A stretch of DNA of 64,000 nucleotides from CAIMFV01 sp040757715 (lineage in GTDB: Bacteria; Pseudomonadota; Alphaproteobacteria; Caulobacterales; Caulobacteraceae). How positions within the stretch are numbered: position 1 is the first letter of the stretch; every line of letters begins with the position of its first letter. A program made the position numbers and the translations under genes. Location of the stretch: assembly GCA_040757715.1 (NCBI GenBank), contig JBFLWS010000009.1, positions 53,374-117,373 on the forward strand, read 5' to 3'. The notes beneath the pieces were generated by a model that made no database searches, was not told the DNA's origin, and saw only the letters and a program-made list of their open reading frames with translations. Shown here one piece after another: positions 41,411-52,629 of the stretch.

Positions 41411-43869
41411 ATGATGAACCTCGCCGAGTACCGCTCCCGCGCCTCACAGCTCGCCGATTACCTGCCCTGGGCGGCGCTGGTGGCCGAAGGGGTGGTGCTG
41501 AACAAGGACGGCAGCTTCCAGCGCACGGCGAAGTTCCGAGGGCCGGACCTCGATTCAGCGACGCCGGCCGAGCTCGCCGCCGTGGCCATCGCCTCAACAA
41601 TGCGCTGCGCCGGCTCGGCTCCGGCTGGGCCATCTTCGTCGAGGCCCAACGCCTGCCGGCCGAGCGCTATCCCCGCTCGCGCTTCCCCGATCCCGTCTCG
41701 GCCCTGGTGGACCTGGAGCGGGCCGAGCAGTTCGCCGAGGCCGGCGCCCACTTCGAGAGCGCCTACTACCTCACCTTCCTCTGGGCGCCGCCTACCGAGG
41801 ACGCGGCCAAGGCCGAGCGCTGGCTGTTCGAGGGAAAGGCCCGCACCGGCGTCGATCCCGGCCAACACCGCCATGGCTTCATCGACCGCACCGCCCGGCT
41901 CCTCAACCTGGTGGAAGGGTTCATGCCCGAGGCGCGCTGGCTCGGCGACGACGAGACCTTGACCTATCTGCACGCCACCATCTCCACCAAGCGCCAGAAG
42001 GTGCGCGTCCCCGAGACGCCCATGCACCTTGACGCGCTTCTCGCCGACGAGCCCCTGGTGGGCGGGCTTGAGCCGAGGCTGTGCGCCCAGCACCTCCGCA
42101 CCCTGAGCCTGGTGGGATTTCCGGCGGCGACCTTCCCGGGGATCCTCGATGAGCTGAACCGCCTCGCCTTTCCCTATCGCTGGGTGACGCGCGCGATCAT
42201 GCTCGACAAGGCCGACGCCATCCGCCTCCTCACCAAGGTGCGCCGCCAGTGGTTCGCCAAGCGCAAGTCCATCGCCGCCATATTGAAGGAGGTGATGACC
42301 AACGAGGCCTCGGCCCTGGTGGACAGCGACGCGGCCAACAAGGCCGCCGATGCCGACCTGGCGCTGCAGGAGCTCGGCGCGGACGGCGTGGGCGAGGCCT
42401 ACGTCACCACCACGATCACCGTATTCGACGAGGATCCGGGCTTCGCGGCCGAGAAGCTGCGCCAAGTGGAGAAGGTGATCCAGGGGCGCGACTTCACCGC
42501 CGTGCTGGAATCCATCAACGCCATCGAGGCTTGGCTCGGCAGCCTGCCCGGCCACGTCTACGCCAATGTCCGACGCCCGCCCATCTCCACCCTCAATCTC
42601 GCCCACACCATCCCCCTCTCCGCGGTGTGGGCGGGGCCGGAACGGGACGAGCATCTCGGCGGACCACCCTTGCTCTACGGCAAGACCGAGGGCTCGACCC
42701 CGTTCCGGTTCTCCCTGCATGTGGGCGATGTGGGCCACACCCTGGTGGTGGGCCCCACGGGCGCCGGCAAGTCGGTGCTGCTGGCGAGCCTCGCCCTGCA
42801 GTTCCGCCGCTATCCTTCAGCCCAGGTGTTCGCCTTCGATTTTGGCGGCAGCATCCGCGCCGCGGCCCTGGCCATGGGCGGCAACTGGCAAGACCTCGGC
42901 GGCGCCTTGGCCGACGACGCCGTCGATCCCGTGGCGCTGCAGCCCCTGCGGGACATCCATGATGCGGCCGAGCGCGCCTGGGCCGCCGAGTGGCTGGCCG
43001 CCCTCCTCGCCCTGGAAGGCGTGAGCGTCGATCCTGCGGCCAAGGAGCACCTATGGTCGGCGCTGACCTCCCTCGCCTCAGCGCCGGCGTCTGAGCGCAC
43101 CCTCACCGGCCTCGCAGTCCTCCTGCAATCCCAAGCTCTGAAGCTTGCCCTGCAGCCCTTCTGCCTTGGCGGCCCCTATGGCCGTCTGCTCGACGCCGAG
43201 GTCGAGCGTCTGGGCGATGCGGCCGTGCAGGCCTTCGAGACCGAGGGCCTCGCCGCCGGGGCCGCGCCCGCCGTGCTCTCTTACCTCTTCCACCGCATCG
43301 AGGGCCAGCTCGACGGCGCCCCGACCTTGATCATCATCGACGAGGGCTGGCTCGTGCTCGACAGCCCCGCCTTCGCCGCCCAGCTGCGCGAATGGCTGAA
43401 GACCCTGCGCAAGAAGAACGCCAGCGTGGTCTTCGCCACCCAAAGCCTCGCCGACATCGAGACGAGCGCCATCGCCCCCGCCATCATCGAGAGCTGCCCG
43501 ACCCGCCTCTTCCTGCCCAATGAGCGCGCCCTCGAGCCCCAGATCGCCCGCACCTATCGCGCCTTCGGGCTCAACGAGCGCCAGATCGAGATCTTGAGCC
43601 GCGCCACGCCCAAGCGCGACTACTATTGCCAGTCCCGCCGCGGCAATCGCCTGTTCGAACTCGGCCTCGGCGAGGTCGCCCTTGCCTTCGCCGCCGCCTC
43701 CTCCAAGACCGATCAGGCCCTGATCACCGAGCTTCTCCGCCTCCATGGCCGCGAGGGCTTCGCCGCCGCCTGGCTGCGCGCTCGCAACCTTTCCTGGGCG
43801 GCGGACCTGCTCGACGCCGACCTAAGCTCCCCTGACCCGACCTTCTTTGACTTGGAGCCTTCGCCATGA
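41411..43869 (+). pseudogene. trbE: trbE (VirB4-like ATPase) with a one-base frameshift
   Basis: Starts at ATG 41411 (MNLAEYRSRASQLADYLPWA). The first frame is typical TrbE to about 41588 (ATPAELAAVA). The expected continuation, RLNNALRRLGSGWAIFVEA, is found from 41590 in the frame one base back, and stays open to TGA at 43869. A one-base deletion near 41588-41590 explains this. Downstream the protein is intact: Walker A VGPTGAGKSVLLAS (near 42755) and Walker B LIIIDEGW (near 43335). Without a correction the ATPase is not made as one chain, and the T4SS would fail. A sequencing error is a real alternative. Confidence 0.85.
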
Positions 43870-44609
43870 CCTCGTCTGTCCTTCGGCGCGCAGCGCTCGC
43901 CAGCGTCGCCGCCCTGTCGCTGGCCTTTTCGGCGGCCTCGCCCAGCCGCGCGCAGATGACGGTGTTCGATCCCTCGAACTACGCCCAAAACGTCCTCACC
44001 GCCGCGCGGGCGTTGCAGCAGATCAACAACCAGATCCGGCAGATAGCGAACCAGGCCCAGAGCCTCAACAATCAGGCCAAGAACCTCACGAGCCTTCCCT
44101 ATTCCATCGCGCCCAACATCACTGGAGAGGCCCAGCGGACCGAGCAGCTCCTCGCTGCGGCCCAACGCATCGCCTACTCAGTGAGCGCCGTCGATCAGGC
44201 CTTCGCCAGCCAATATGGCGACGTCAATCTCAGCCTCAGCCAGCAACAGATGGTCGCTGGAGCGCAGCAGCGCTGGCGCACCTCGGTGGCGAGCCTGCAG
44301 GACGCCCTGAAGATGCAGGCGACAGCGGTGAACAACCTGCCCACCGCGCGCGCGACGCTCACCACGCTCGGGGCCTCCAACCAGTCGGCCGCGGGCGCTT
44401 TGCAAGCGGCCCAGGTGTCGAACCAGCTGCTGATCCAGATCTCGCAACAGCTGTCGGACTTGATCGCCCTGCAAGCCGCCAACAGTCGGGCCGAGGCCCT
44501 CCGGGCGGCGGCGAGCGCCACCAGCCAGAACCAGGGGGCGGCCCAGCTCTCCACCTTCCTCACCCCCGGCCCCGGCTATCAGCCGAGCGCCGTCGCTCTC
44601 TTCCACTGA
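43866..44609 (+). CDS. trbJ: TrbJ, VirB5-like protein
   Basis: 247 residues with a cleavable signal peptide (RRAALASVAALSLAF, cut after SRA near 29). The mature part is helical and Gln/Asn-rich (QQINNQIRQIANQAQSLNNQ), typical of TrbJ/VirB5, a periplasmic minor pilus-tip protein. Its ATG overlaps the trbE stop by four bases. Confidence 0.92.
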   Translation: MTSSVLRRAALASVAALSLAFSAASPSRAQMTVFDPSNYAQNVLTAARALQQINNQIRQIANQAQSLNNQAKNLTSLPYSIAPNITGEAQRTEQLLAAAQRIAYSVSAVDQAFASQYGDVNLSLSQQQMVAGAQQRWRTSVASLQDALKMQATAVNNLPTARATLTTLGASNQSAAGALQAAQVSNQLLIQISQQLSDLIALQAANSRAEALRAAASATSQNQGAAQLSTFLTPGPGYQPSAVALFH

Positions 44610-44610
44610 C

Positions 44611-44877
44611 ATGGACCGGGTCTTCCCAAAGCCGTCGGCGCGGATCTGGGCGCGCCTCGTGGCGCTCGGCCTCATCGTCCTCGCCGTCGTCACTGCGGGC
44701 GTGCAGCTGAAGCCCGCCCCGCGCACCGCCTTGCGGCCGGCGCCCCTCGCTGCCGATCCGCTGCGCGCCGAGCTGCTGCGCTGTCAGGGGCTCGGCGAAG
44801 CCGGCGCCTCGGACCCGACCTGCCTCGCCGCCTGGGCCAAGAGCCGACGGCGCTTCTTGACGGGAGGTGCGCCATGA
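44611..44877 (+). CDS. TrbK-like small protein (putative entry exclusion, TrbK-alt)
   Basis: 88 residues. One N-terminal membrane helix (WARLVALGLIVLAVVTAGV), then a short periplasmic part with a Cys pair in RCQGLGEAGASDPTCLAAW, the mark of the TrbK-alt family found between trbJ and trbL in alphaproteobacterial conjugation clusters. Role in entry exclusion is by family name only. It starts one base after trbJ and overlaps trbL by four bases. Confidence 0.82.
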   Translation: MDRVFPKPSARIWARLVALGLIVLAVVTAGVQLKPAPRTALRPAPLAADPLRAELLRCQGLGEAGASDPTCLAAWAKSRRRFLTGGAP

Positions 44878-46169
44878 CCGGCGGCGTAGGCGTGATCGAC
44901 CAGTTCCTCAACACCTTCAGCACCTATATCGACTCCGGCTTCGGCCTCGTGCGCGGCGATGTGGCCTTCGTGGCCTCGAGCCTCGTGGTCATCGACGTCA
45001 CCTTGGCGGCCCTCTTCTGGGCCTGGGGCGCCGACAACGACATCTTTGCTAGGTTGGTGAAGAAGACCCTGTTCGTGGGCGTCTTCGCCTGGCTCCTCTC
45101 CAACTGGAACAGCCTCGCCGCCATCCTCTTCAACTCCTTCGCCGGCCTTGGCCTGAAGGCGTCGGGCGCGGGACTCAGCGCCGCGGATTTCCTGCGCCCA
45201 GGTCGCATCGCCGCCACCGGGCTCGACGCCGGCCAGCCCATCTTGCAGTCCATCGCCGGGCTCATGGGCTATGTCAGCTTCTTCGAGAACTTCATCCAGA
45301 TCGTGGTCCTGCTGTTCGCCTGGGTGGTGGTGGTGCTCGCCTTCTTCATCATCGCCATCCAGCTCTTCGTCACCCTCATCGAGTTCAAGCTGGTGACGCT
45401 CTGCGGCTTCGTGCTCGTGCCCTTCGGCCTTTTCGGCAAGACCGCCTTTCTCGCGGAGCGCGTGCTCGGCAATGTGTTCGCCTCCGGCGTCAAGGTGCTG
45501 GTCTTGGCGGTGATCGTCGGCATCGGCTCGAGCCTCTTTGGCGCGTTCACGCAAGGCTTTCCGGCGACGCCCACCATCGGCGACGCCATGACCATCGTGC
45601 TCGCGGCGCTCACCTTGCTCGGCCTTTCCCTGTTCGGTCCCGGCATCGCCAGCGGCCTCGTCTCCGGCGGACCGCAGCTCGGCGCCGGCGCGGCGGTGGG
45701 CACGAGCCTCGCCGCCGGCGGTCTCGCCGCAGCAGGCGTCGGCGCCGGCGCCCTGGCCGCGGGAGGCGCGGCCGGCGCCATGGCGAGCGCTGCGCGCGGC
45801 GGGGCCAGCCTCATGGGCGGCGCCAGCGCCGCCTATCGCAGCGGCGGCGTCTCCGGTCTCGCCAAGGCGGCGGGCGCTGCGGCGGCAAGCCCGCTGAAGC
45901 GCGCCGCCGAGGACCTGAAGGCCCGCTTCAACGCCGGCGCCGCCTCCGCTGGCGGCCAAGGCGCCTCCTCAGTTGCGTCCTCTGGCGCGTCCTCGGGCGC
46001 AGAAAGCTCAGCGGCGTCGACGTCTTCTCACGCGGGCGCGCCGGGATGGGCGCGGCGCCTCCACCGTGAACAGTCCCTGCACCGCACCGCCGCCGTGGCC
46101 GACCAGACCCTTCGGTCCGGCGACGGCGGTCGCGGCGGCGCCTCGGTCGATGTTTCTGAAGGGGAGTGA
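44874..46169 (+). CDS. trbL: TrbL, VirB6-like channel protein
   Basis: 431 residues. The first ~270 residues carry about six membrane helices (for example VVVLLFAWVVVVLAFFIIAI). A low-complexity Ala/Gly/Ser-rich tail follows (about 280-400). This is the usual layout of P-type TrbL, a polytopic inner-membrane part of the translocation channel. The Ala/Gly tail makes long false frames on the opposite strand. Confidence 0.93.
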   Translation: MTGGVGVIDQFLNTFSTYIDSGFGLVRGDVAFVASSLVVIDVTLAALFWAWGADNDIFARLVKKTLFVGVFAWLLSNWNSLAAILFNSFAGLGLKASGAGLSAADFLRPGRIAATGLDAGQPILQSIAGLMGYVSFFENFIQIVVLLFAWVVVVLAFFIIAIQLFVTLIEFKLVTLCGFVLVPFGLFGKTAFLAERVLGNVFASGVKVLVLAVIVGIGSSLFGAFTQGFPATPTIGDAMTIVLAALTLLGLSLFGPGIASGLVSGGPQLGAGAAVGTSLAAGGLAAAGVGAGALAAGGAAGAMASAARGGASLMGGASAAYRSGGVSGLAKAAGAAAASPLKRAAEDLKARFNAGAASAGGQGASSVASSGASSGAESSAASTSSHAGAPGWARRLHREQSLHRTAAVADQTLRSGDGGRGGASVDVSEGE

Positions 46170-46170
46170 G

Positions 46171-46850
46171 ATGTTCAAGCGACCCACGGTCCACTACGGC
46201 AAGACCCCGCCCGCCGAGACGCCCTACCAGCGCGCGGCGCAAGCTTGGGACGATCGCATCGGCTCGGCCCGCGTCCAGGCCCGCAACTGGCGCCTCGCCT
46301 TTTTCGGCATGTTGCTGCTCTGCGGCAGCCTCGCTGGCGGGCTCATCTGGGCGAGCGCCCGCGGCTCGGTGGTCCCCTGGGTGGTGGAGGTGGACAAGCT
46401 CGGCGAGCCCAAGGTCGTCGCCCCCGCCGCGGCCGGCTATCACCCGAGCGATCCGGAGATCGCCTATCAGCTGGCCCGGTTCATCGAGAACGTACGCCAG
46501 ATCCCCGCCGACCCGGTCATCGTGCGCCAGGACTGGCTGCGCGCCTACGACTTCACCACCATGGAGGGGGCCCGCGCGCTCAACGCCTACGCCCGCGCCA
46601 ACGATCCTTTCGCCAGCATCGGCAAGACCGAAGTGGCGGTGGACGTCTCCAGCGTCATCCGCGCCTCGCCTGCGAGCTTCCGCATCGCCTGGACCGAGCG
46701 GCGCTACGCCGACGGCGCCTTGGCGGCCACCGAGCGCTGGACCGCCATCGTCGGGGTGGCGCTGCAGCCGCCCACCACCCCCGACGCCCTCCGCAAGAAC
46801 CCGCTCGGCGTCTACGTCACCGCCCTCAACTGGTCGAAGGAGCTGGCCTC

Positions 46851-46854
<4 letters not shown>
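46171..46854 (+). CDS. trbF: TrbF, VirB8-like protein
   Basis: 227 residues from ATG 46171 with GGGGAG directly upstream; longer in-frame extensions overlap trbL. The N terminus YGKTPPAETPYQRAAQAWDD is the TrbF signature. One membrane helix (LAFFGMLLLCGSLAGGLIW) precedes the periplasmic VirB8-like domain. It is an inner-membrane assembly factor of the T4SS. Its stop overlaps the trbG start. Confidence 0.94.
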
Positions 46855-47857
<1,003 letters not shown>

Positions 47858-47861
<4 letters not shown>

Positions 47862-49108
47862 GCGAGCAAGCTCCCATGGGTCCGGCCGCGCCTGCCTCTC
47901 CGCCCTCGTCCGCGGCGGCGTTCCGGTTGCGGGCCGATCCGCCCAAGGTCATGCGCCTCTCCCGTAAGGCCCTGGCCCTCCTCAGCGCCGTCGCTGCCAC
48001 CGCCGTGGGCGCCGCGCTGCTCTGGGCCCTGACGCCGCGCCCGGCTAAGCCGCCACCGCCCGAGCTCTACGACACCAAGAGCCGCAACCTCGCCGACCAA
48101 CTCATCGCCATGCCCAAGGACTATGCGGAGGTCCCCAAGCTGGGCCCCCCGCTGCCCGGCGATCTTGGCCGCCCCATTGTGGCGGCCGAGGCGGCTGGCA
48201 AGGCGATTCCGGCCCCCGCCATCGGCCCCGGCGCCGATGGCGGGCCCAATGCGCCGCAGAGCCCGCAGGCCGTCGCCGCGCAACAGGCCGCCGACCAGGC
48301 CCGTCAGCTGCGCCAGTCGGCCCGCACCAGCAAGCTGTTCGCCGATCAGGGCGGCGCCCATGAAGCTTCCCCCTCTCCGGCCGGCGCCGGCGCGCCGTCC
48401 AGCGAGCTCGGCGCGCCGACGCCATCTCCCGCGGGGGCGCCCGCCAGCGCGGCGTCGACTCCGAAGGCGGCCAAGCGCGCCTTTCTCGCCGCGCCCCTGG
48501 GCCCGCACACCACCAACCGCGCGCAGCTGCTCGATCCCGCCTCGCCCTATGTGGTGCAGGCGGGCAGCGTCATCCCCGCCGCCCTCATCACCGGCCTGCG
48601 CTCGGATCTGCCCGGTCCCATCACCGCCCAGGTGACGGAGAACGTCTATGACAGCCCCACCGGCCTGCTTCTCCTGATCCCACAGGGGGCGCGCCTGATC
48701 GGCGAATATGACAGCGAGGTCGCCTTCGGCCAGCAGCGCCTGTTGCTGGTCTGGACGCGCCTCATCCTGCCCAATGGCCAATCCCTGGTCCTGGAGCGCC
48801 AGCCCGGCGTCGACGGCGCCGGTTACGCCGGGCTCGAGGACGGCGTGAACAACCATTGGGGCAAGCTCGCCAAGGCCGCCCTTCTCTCCACCACCTTGAG
48901 CATCGGCGCCGAGGCCGGAACCGCCGGCAACGAGAACAGTCTCGTCCAGGCCATCCGCCAAGGCGCCTCCCAGAGCGTCAGCCAGGCCGGCCAGCAGATC
49001 ATCACCCGCGAGCTCGCCATTCCGCCGACCCTTACCATTCGGCCGGGCCTCCCGGTACGGGTCCTCGTCACGCGCGACCTCGTGTTCCGCGCCCCCTATG
49101 CCGGATGA
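47858..49108 (+). CDS. trbI: TrbI, VirB10-like protein
   Basis: 416 residues. Cytoplasmic Pro/Ala-rich start, one membrane helix (about 38-60, LALLSAVAATAVGAALLW), a Pro/Ala/Ser-rich periplasmic linker, and the C-terminal VirB10 barrel domain (QAGSVIPAALITGLRSDLPG, IPQGARLIGEYDSEV, and RPGLPVRVLVTRDLVF). VirB10-like proteins bridge inner and outer membranes and sense ATPase energy. Confidence 0.95.
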
Positions 49109-49114
49109 CGCGCC

Positions 49115-49342
49115 ATGGCCGATAAGCTGAAGCTGAGCCCCCTCCTCGACGACAAGCCGGTGAAGGTCACCCTGGAGATCCCCGCCCAGGTGTGGCGCCT
49201 CCTCCAAGCCTTTGCGGAAGCGCTGGGCGCCAACCCCGCTGACCCCGCCCGCCTCATCACGCCCATGGTGGAGCGATTCATGGCCACCGATCGGGCGTTC
49301 GTGCGGGGCCGGCAGAAGCGGAAATCGGACCAGACACGATGA
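49115..49342 (+). CDS. DUF2274 protein
   Basis: 75 residues, starting 6 bases after the trbI stop. The sequence LSPLLDDKPVKVTLEIPA, then a helix ending in LITPMVERFMATDRAF, is the DUF2274 family that regularly follows trbI. The fold resembles a small ribbon-helix-helix-like protein; function is unknown. It is the last recognisable gene of the conjugation block. Confidence 0.88.
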   Translation: MADKLKLSPLLDDKPVKVTLEIPAQVWRLLQAFAEALGANPADPARLITPMVERFMATDRAFVRGRQKRKSDQTR

Positions 49343-49445
49343 GGGCGCCCCCACTCAGACAGTCTATCGCCGCTTGTGTCGCCAAACCGCAGGAGCCCGG
49401 GCTCGAATTGAACGGCGCCGCAGAACCGAACGCCGAACGAACCAA

Positions 49446-49763
49446 TCAATCCTCGGGCGCGATCGTCAAACGCATCCCGTCAAACGCATCGATCATTTTG
49501 AGCTGGCACGAAAGGCGAGAGGCGGTGGTGCGGGCGCCCGAACTTTCGAGCAGCGCATTCTCATCCCCGCCCACAACGGGCAGCGCGCTGGCGTACGTGG
49601 GGTCCACATAGACGTGACACGTGGCGCACGAACAGCAACCACCGCAGAGCGCGAGGAGTTCGTCAAATCCGTTGGCGCGAAGAACGTCCATGATCGACAG
49701 CCCCACCTTGGCGTCAATCGTTCGCTCATCGCCCACCCGGTCGACAATGACAAGCTTCGCCAT
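49446..49763 (-). CDS. 2Fe-2S ferredoxin, adrenodoxin type
   Basis: 105 residues from ATG 49763 (GAGGGG upstream); a GTG at 49781 is less likely. Ligands C40, C46, C49 and C86 are in place, and two more Cys (C43, C44) sit inside the loop (LCGGCCSCATCH), which is unusual. It is the last gene of the minus-strand run from the amidohydrolase and probably serves the P450 at 57.2 kb. Confidence 0.9.
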   Translation of the reverse strand: MAKLVIVDRVGDERTIDAKVGLSIMDVLRANGFDELLALCGGCCSCATCHVYVDPTYASALPVVGGDENALLESSGARTTASRLSCQLKMIDAFDGMRLTIAPED

Positions 49764-49826
49764 CAAAAGCACCCCTCGCACGCCACGTCATATTCAATAC
49801 TTATCAACGCTTACCGATCAGCGTTA

Positions 49827-50234
49827 CTATCGCATCAGGTCTTGAGCAATTCCATTATGCTCTGCGGTCCAGGTACACATGTATTCATGACCACGCTTAA
49901 TCTTGCCGTTTTCCACAAACAGCAGGAAGTGGTATTGGTTTTTGTATACTCGACCGTCACGGAATTTCATCGTCGATGTAAATTCGACCGCAGCCCGTTC
50001 GTCATTCGCGGTAATATTTTGGACGTGCAGGAGGAAGGGCTCGACCACATCCAACTTCGGAATCTTGAGCAACAGCGCTGAAATCATCTCGCGCGAGTAC
50101 TCGCCCGATTGCGGGCAGTGACCTCGAATTTCCCAAACCATGTCGTCCGCGAATAGCTTCACCAGGTTCTCGAAATCGGCGGCATTCCAGAGCCGCATAT
50201 ATTCTTTAGCGACTTCTTCGGGCGTCTTGGACAC
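49827..50234 (-). CDS. SnoaL-like / NTF2-fold protein
   Basis: 135 residues from the GTG at 50234, chosen because AGGAGGT lies 7 bases before it; the in-frame GTG at 50243 overlaps that ribosome site. Features of the NTF2/SnoaL fold are EYMRLWNAADFENLVKLFAD, then VEFTSTMKF and NQYHFLLFVENGKIKR. Such proteins bind small hydrophobic compounds and act as isomerases, hydratases or cyclases. It lies between two ferredoxin genes in the second catabolic block. Confidence 0.8.
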   Translation of the reverse strand: MSKTPEEVAKEYMRLWNAADFENLVKLFADDMVWEIRGHCPQSGEYSREMISALLLKIPKLDVVEPFLLHVQNITANDERAAVEFTSTMKFRDGRVYKNQYHFLLFVENGKIKRGHEYMCTWTAEHNGIAQDLMR

Positions 50235-50274
50235 TGTTTCCACCTCCTGATTAAGGCCCTACCCACGGCGTCGG

Positions 50275-50598
50275 TTAGCGAGCACGTCCGGCGACGTGGA
50301 TCACCAGACCATCGAGCTGCTCGGTGATCGGGATCTGACAAAGCAACCGCGAATTGGGACGGCGCGCATCTTCGACCACTTCGAGCATTTCCGACTCGTT
50401 CTCCTTCATTGGAGGGACGATCGTCATGAACGCTGCATCAATATAGCCGTGACAGGTTGCGCAGGCACAGGCGCCGCCGCAATCAGCGTCGATACCCTCG
50501 ACGCCAATGCGCACCGCGGCCTCCATGGCGGATTCTCCGACGTGACCTTCGACAACGCGCTCCACGCCGCCTGGCTCGACATACGTGATCTTGGCCAT
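50275..50598 (-). CDS. 2Fe-2S ferredoxin, adrenodoxin type
   Basis: 107 residues with GGAG 6 bases before the ATG. Ligands C40, C46, C49 and C87 (DCGGACACATCH and LLCQIP). It is more like the CYP153-linked ferredoxin at 39.0 kb than the neighbour at 49.4 kb. It is in the minus-strand run with the FAA-hydrolase genes. Confidence 0.92.
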   Translation of the reverse strand: MAKITYVEPGGVERVVEGHVGESAMEAAVRIGVEGIDADCGGACACATCHGYIDAAFMTIVPPMKENESEMLEVVEDARRPNSRLLCQIPITEQLDGLVIHVAGRAR

Positions 50599-50619
50599 TT
50601 CAACTCCGCCAAATTATTC

Positions 50620-51483
50620 TCAGATTTCGTCCTGGACGGGATTTGACAAAACGCAGACACGCTCGACCTCGCATTCGCAGAGATCGCCAGGCTTCATGTA
50701 CAGAGGCGGCTTGCGCGCATGTCCAATGCCGCTGGGCGTGCCGGTCAGGATGACGTCGCCGGGCTCAAGCGACATGACTTCGCTAAGCTTGTGGATGAGG
50801 GTGGCGACGTCGAAGATCATCAGCGATGTGGTGGAGGATTGGACAACTTCACCGTTCAGGCGCGTCGTGATCGAAAGTCCCTTACCGCCGGCCGGCAACT
50901 CGTCGGCCGTGACAAAGTCAGGGCCAATTGGGCAAGTTGCGTCAAAGTTCTTGCCAATCAGGAACTGGGACGTGGCGAACTGATAATCGCGAACGGAAGC
51001 ATCGTTTGCGACCGTATAGCCCGCGACGTAATCCAGCGCCTGGTCTAGCGGCACGTAGTGCGCGCGCTTGCCGACGACAGCGACCAGCTCCACCTCGAAA
51101 TCAAGCGCCTGCGAGACCTTGGGCCGCAGGATCGCATCGCCGGGGCCAATGAGCGTCGAGTTATAACGCGCGAAAACGGTGGGAAATGCGGTGGTGGCGA
51201 GCTTCGTCTCGTCGGCATGATCCTGATAATTCAGTCCGATGCAGATGATCTTGGACGGTGACGCCACGGGGTTCAACAGGCGAATCGTGTTGCGGTCGAC
51301 ACGTGCGCCCTCGCCCCGGTCCAAACGCGCCGAGATCTCGTCAATCAGCGAAGGCCCACGGGAAACGAGGTCGCAAACGTCCGAGGGATAGCCAGCATCC
51401 AGGCTCGCAAGGGAGGTCGCCACGCCGTTCCGCACGACCGCGAGGTCCGCCCCGCCATTAGATTCATATCTGAAAAACCGCAT
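50620..51483 (-). CDS. Fumarylacetoacetate-hydrolase-family protein
   Basis: 287 residues. An N-terminal domain of about 70 residues leads to the FAH core: IGLNYQDHADE (start of the fold), the metal-binding acids in DFEVELVAVVGKRA, GYTVANDASVRDYQ and the end LTGTPSGIGHARKPP. Enzymes of this family hydrolyse or decarboxylate acylpyruvates and related 2-keto-enols in ring-cleavage pathways. A second FAH-family gene follows upstream on the same strand. Confidence 0.9.
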   Translation of the reverse strand: MRFFRYESNGGADLAVVRNGVATSLASLDAGYPSDVCDLVSRGPSLIDEISARLDRGEGARVDRNTIRLLNPVASPSKIICIGLNYQDHADETKLATTAFPTVFARYNSTLIGPGDAILRPKVSQALDFEVELVAVVGKRAHYVPLDQALDYVAGYTVANDASVRDYQFATSQFLIGKNFDATCPIGPDFVTADELPAGGKGLSITTRLNGEVVQSSTTSLMIFDVATLIHKLSEVMSLEPGDVILTGTPSGIGHARKPPLYMKPGDLCECEVERVCVLSNPVQDEI

Positions 51484-51589
51484 ACCCTATCTCTCAATCA
51501 TTTCATCCGGGCGATCGCTCGATTTCACAAACTTACAACAACACAGACACGCCCCACGTCGCGCTATTGTCCAGCTTATTGAGATTGCT

Positions 51590-52525
51590 CTATTTGATAC
51601 GCCTCATATAGACGTTCTCTTGACTGGACATGACGCCAGTGGATTTCCAATCGCGCACCCACTTGCCGATACCTTCGTCTATCTTGAACGGCCATTGGCG
51701 CTTGAGCGGATCACTAACCTGAACCGAAAGTCGGCCGATCTTTTCGATCTCCAGTTCACAGATTTCGCCATCCTGCATCGGTCCGAGGCCTTGATGATTT
51801 GTGCCGCAGCCGATCACGTCGCCTGGTTCCAGCGTCACCTTGTTGGAAGCCCAGGCAATCAGAGCCGCGACGGGATGTTCCATATCGTCGGTATTGTAGA
51901 CTTGGCGGGTCTGGCCGCTTTCCCACAGCCGGACGTCAAGCGTTTGGGGGTCCGGTATTTCATCGGCTGTGGCGATCCAAGGCCCCAGCGGCGCGAAGGT
52001 GTCAAAGCCCTTCGCTGTCAGGCCGACCCCGGCCACCGGCGAGCGCAACGACACGTCGATAATGCAAGTGTAGCCAAACACGTAATCCAAGGCCTCTTCC
52101 CGCGAGACATTGCGCGCCCGCTTTCCAATCACCACGGCGAGTTCCGCCTCATGATGGAAAATCTCGCCGTCGTCCGGCGGCAGCACCACAGTCGCCCCAG
52201 GGTCCAGGACGGCGCTGGGCGGCTTCAGGAACATGCCCAGCGGACGCGCGGGCGTTGGAATGTTTTCGTGATAGTTGCCTTGCGCCATCAACAGCTTCCG
52301 CGGATGCGGAACGGGCGCGCGCAGTTGGACGTCCGCCAAGGCGAGGCTTGGACCTTCGCACGCTTCAATCGCCGGCCGCAATCGTTCAAATTCCTCGATG
52401 AAGGAGAGCATCCGAAATTCCGGGCGCTGGGCCACGATTTGCGGACCGGCGACCTCCGAAAGATCAATCACGCGATCGTCTTTCACCCGTCCGATGCGAA
52501 AATCATTGAACGCGCAGATCTTCAT
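51590..52525 (-). CDS. Fumarylacetoacetate-hydrolase-family protein
   Basis: 311 residues. The FAH core is present: LMAQGNYHEN in place of the usual GLNY, the metal acids in FHHEAELAVVIGKRARNV, and GYTCIIDVSLRS. The end (VTLEPGDVIGCGTNHQGLGP) differs from the classical TGTPSG loop. It is clearly diverged from the FAH protein at 50.6 kb, so different steps are likely. Same strand and run as the MFS gene upstream. Confidence 0.88.
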   Translation of the reverse strand: MKICAFNDFRIGRVKDDRVIDLSEVAGPQIVAQRPEFRMLSFIEEFERLRPAIEACEGPSLALADVQLRAPVPHPRKLLMAQGNYHENIPTPARPLGMFLKPPSAVLDPGATVVLPPDDGEIFHHEAELAVVIGKRARNVSREEALDYVFGYTCIIDVSLRSPVAGVGLTAKGFDTFAPLGPWIATADEIPDPQTLDVRLWESGQTRQVYNTDDMEHPVAALIAWASNKVTLEPGDVIGCGTNHQGLGPMQDGEICELEIEKIGRLSVQVSDPLKRQWPFKIDEGIGKWVRDWKSTGVMSSQENVYMRRIK

Positions 52526-52629
52526 TTCCCGAGCACTTCCTCACCGTGGCGATGAGGCCCTTATCGGCTGGGGCATGGGCGCTGCCATCGTCTGTTCGGA
52601 CTGCCCGGCTTCGCATTCGCGGTGGATGA

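Noticed and set aside
39472..42738. Long minus-strand frames opposite trbB and trbE
   Set aside because: Mirror images of the trb coding frames, His/Gly/Arg-rich, no recognisable domain.
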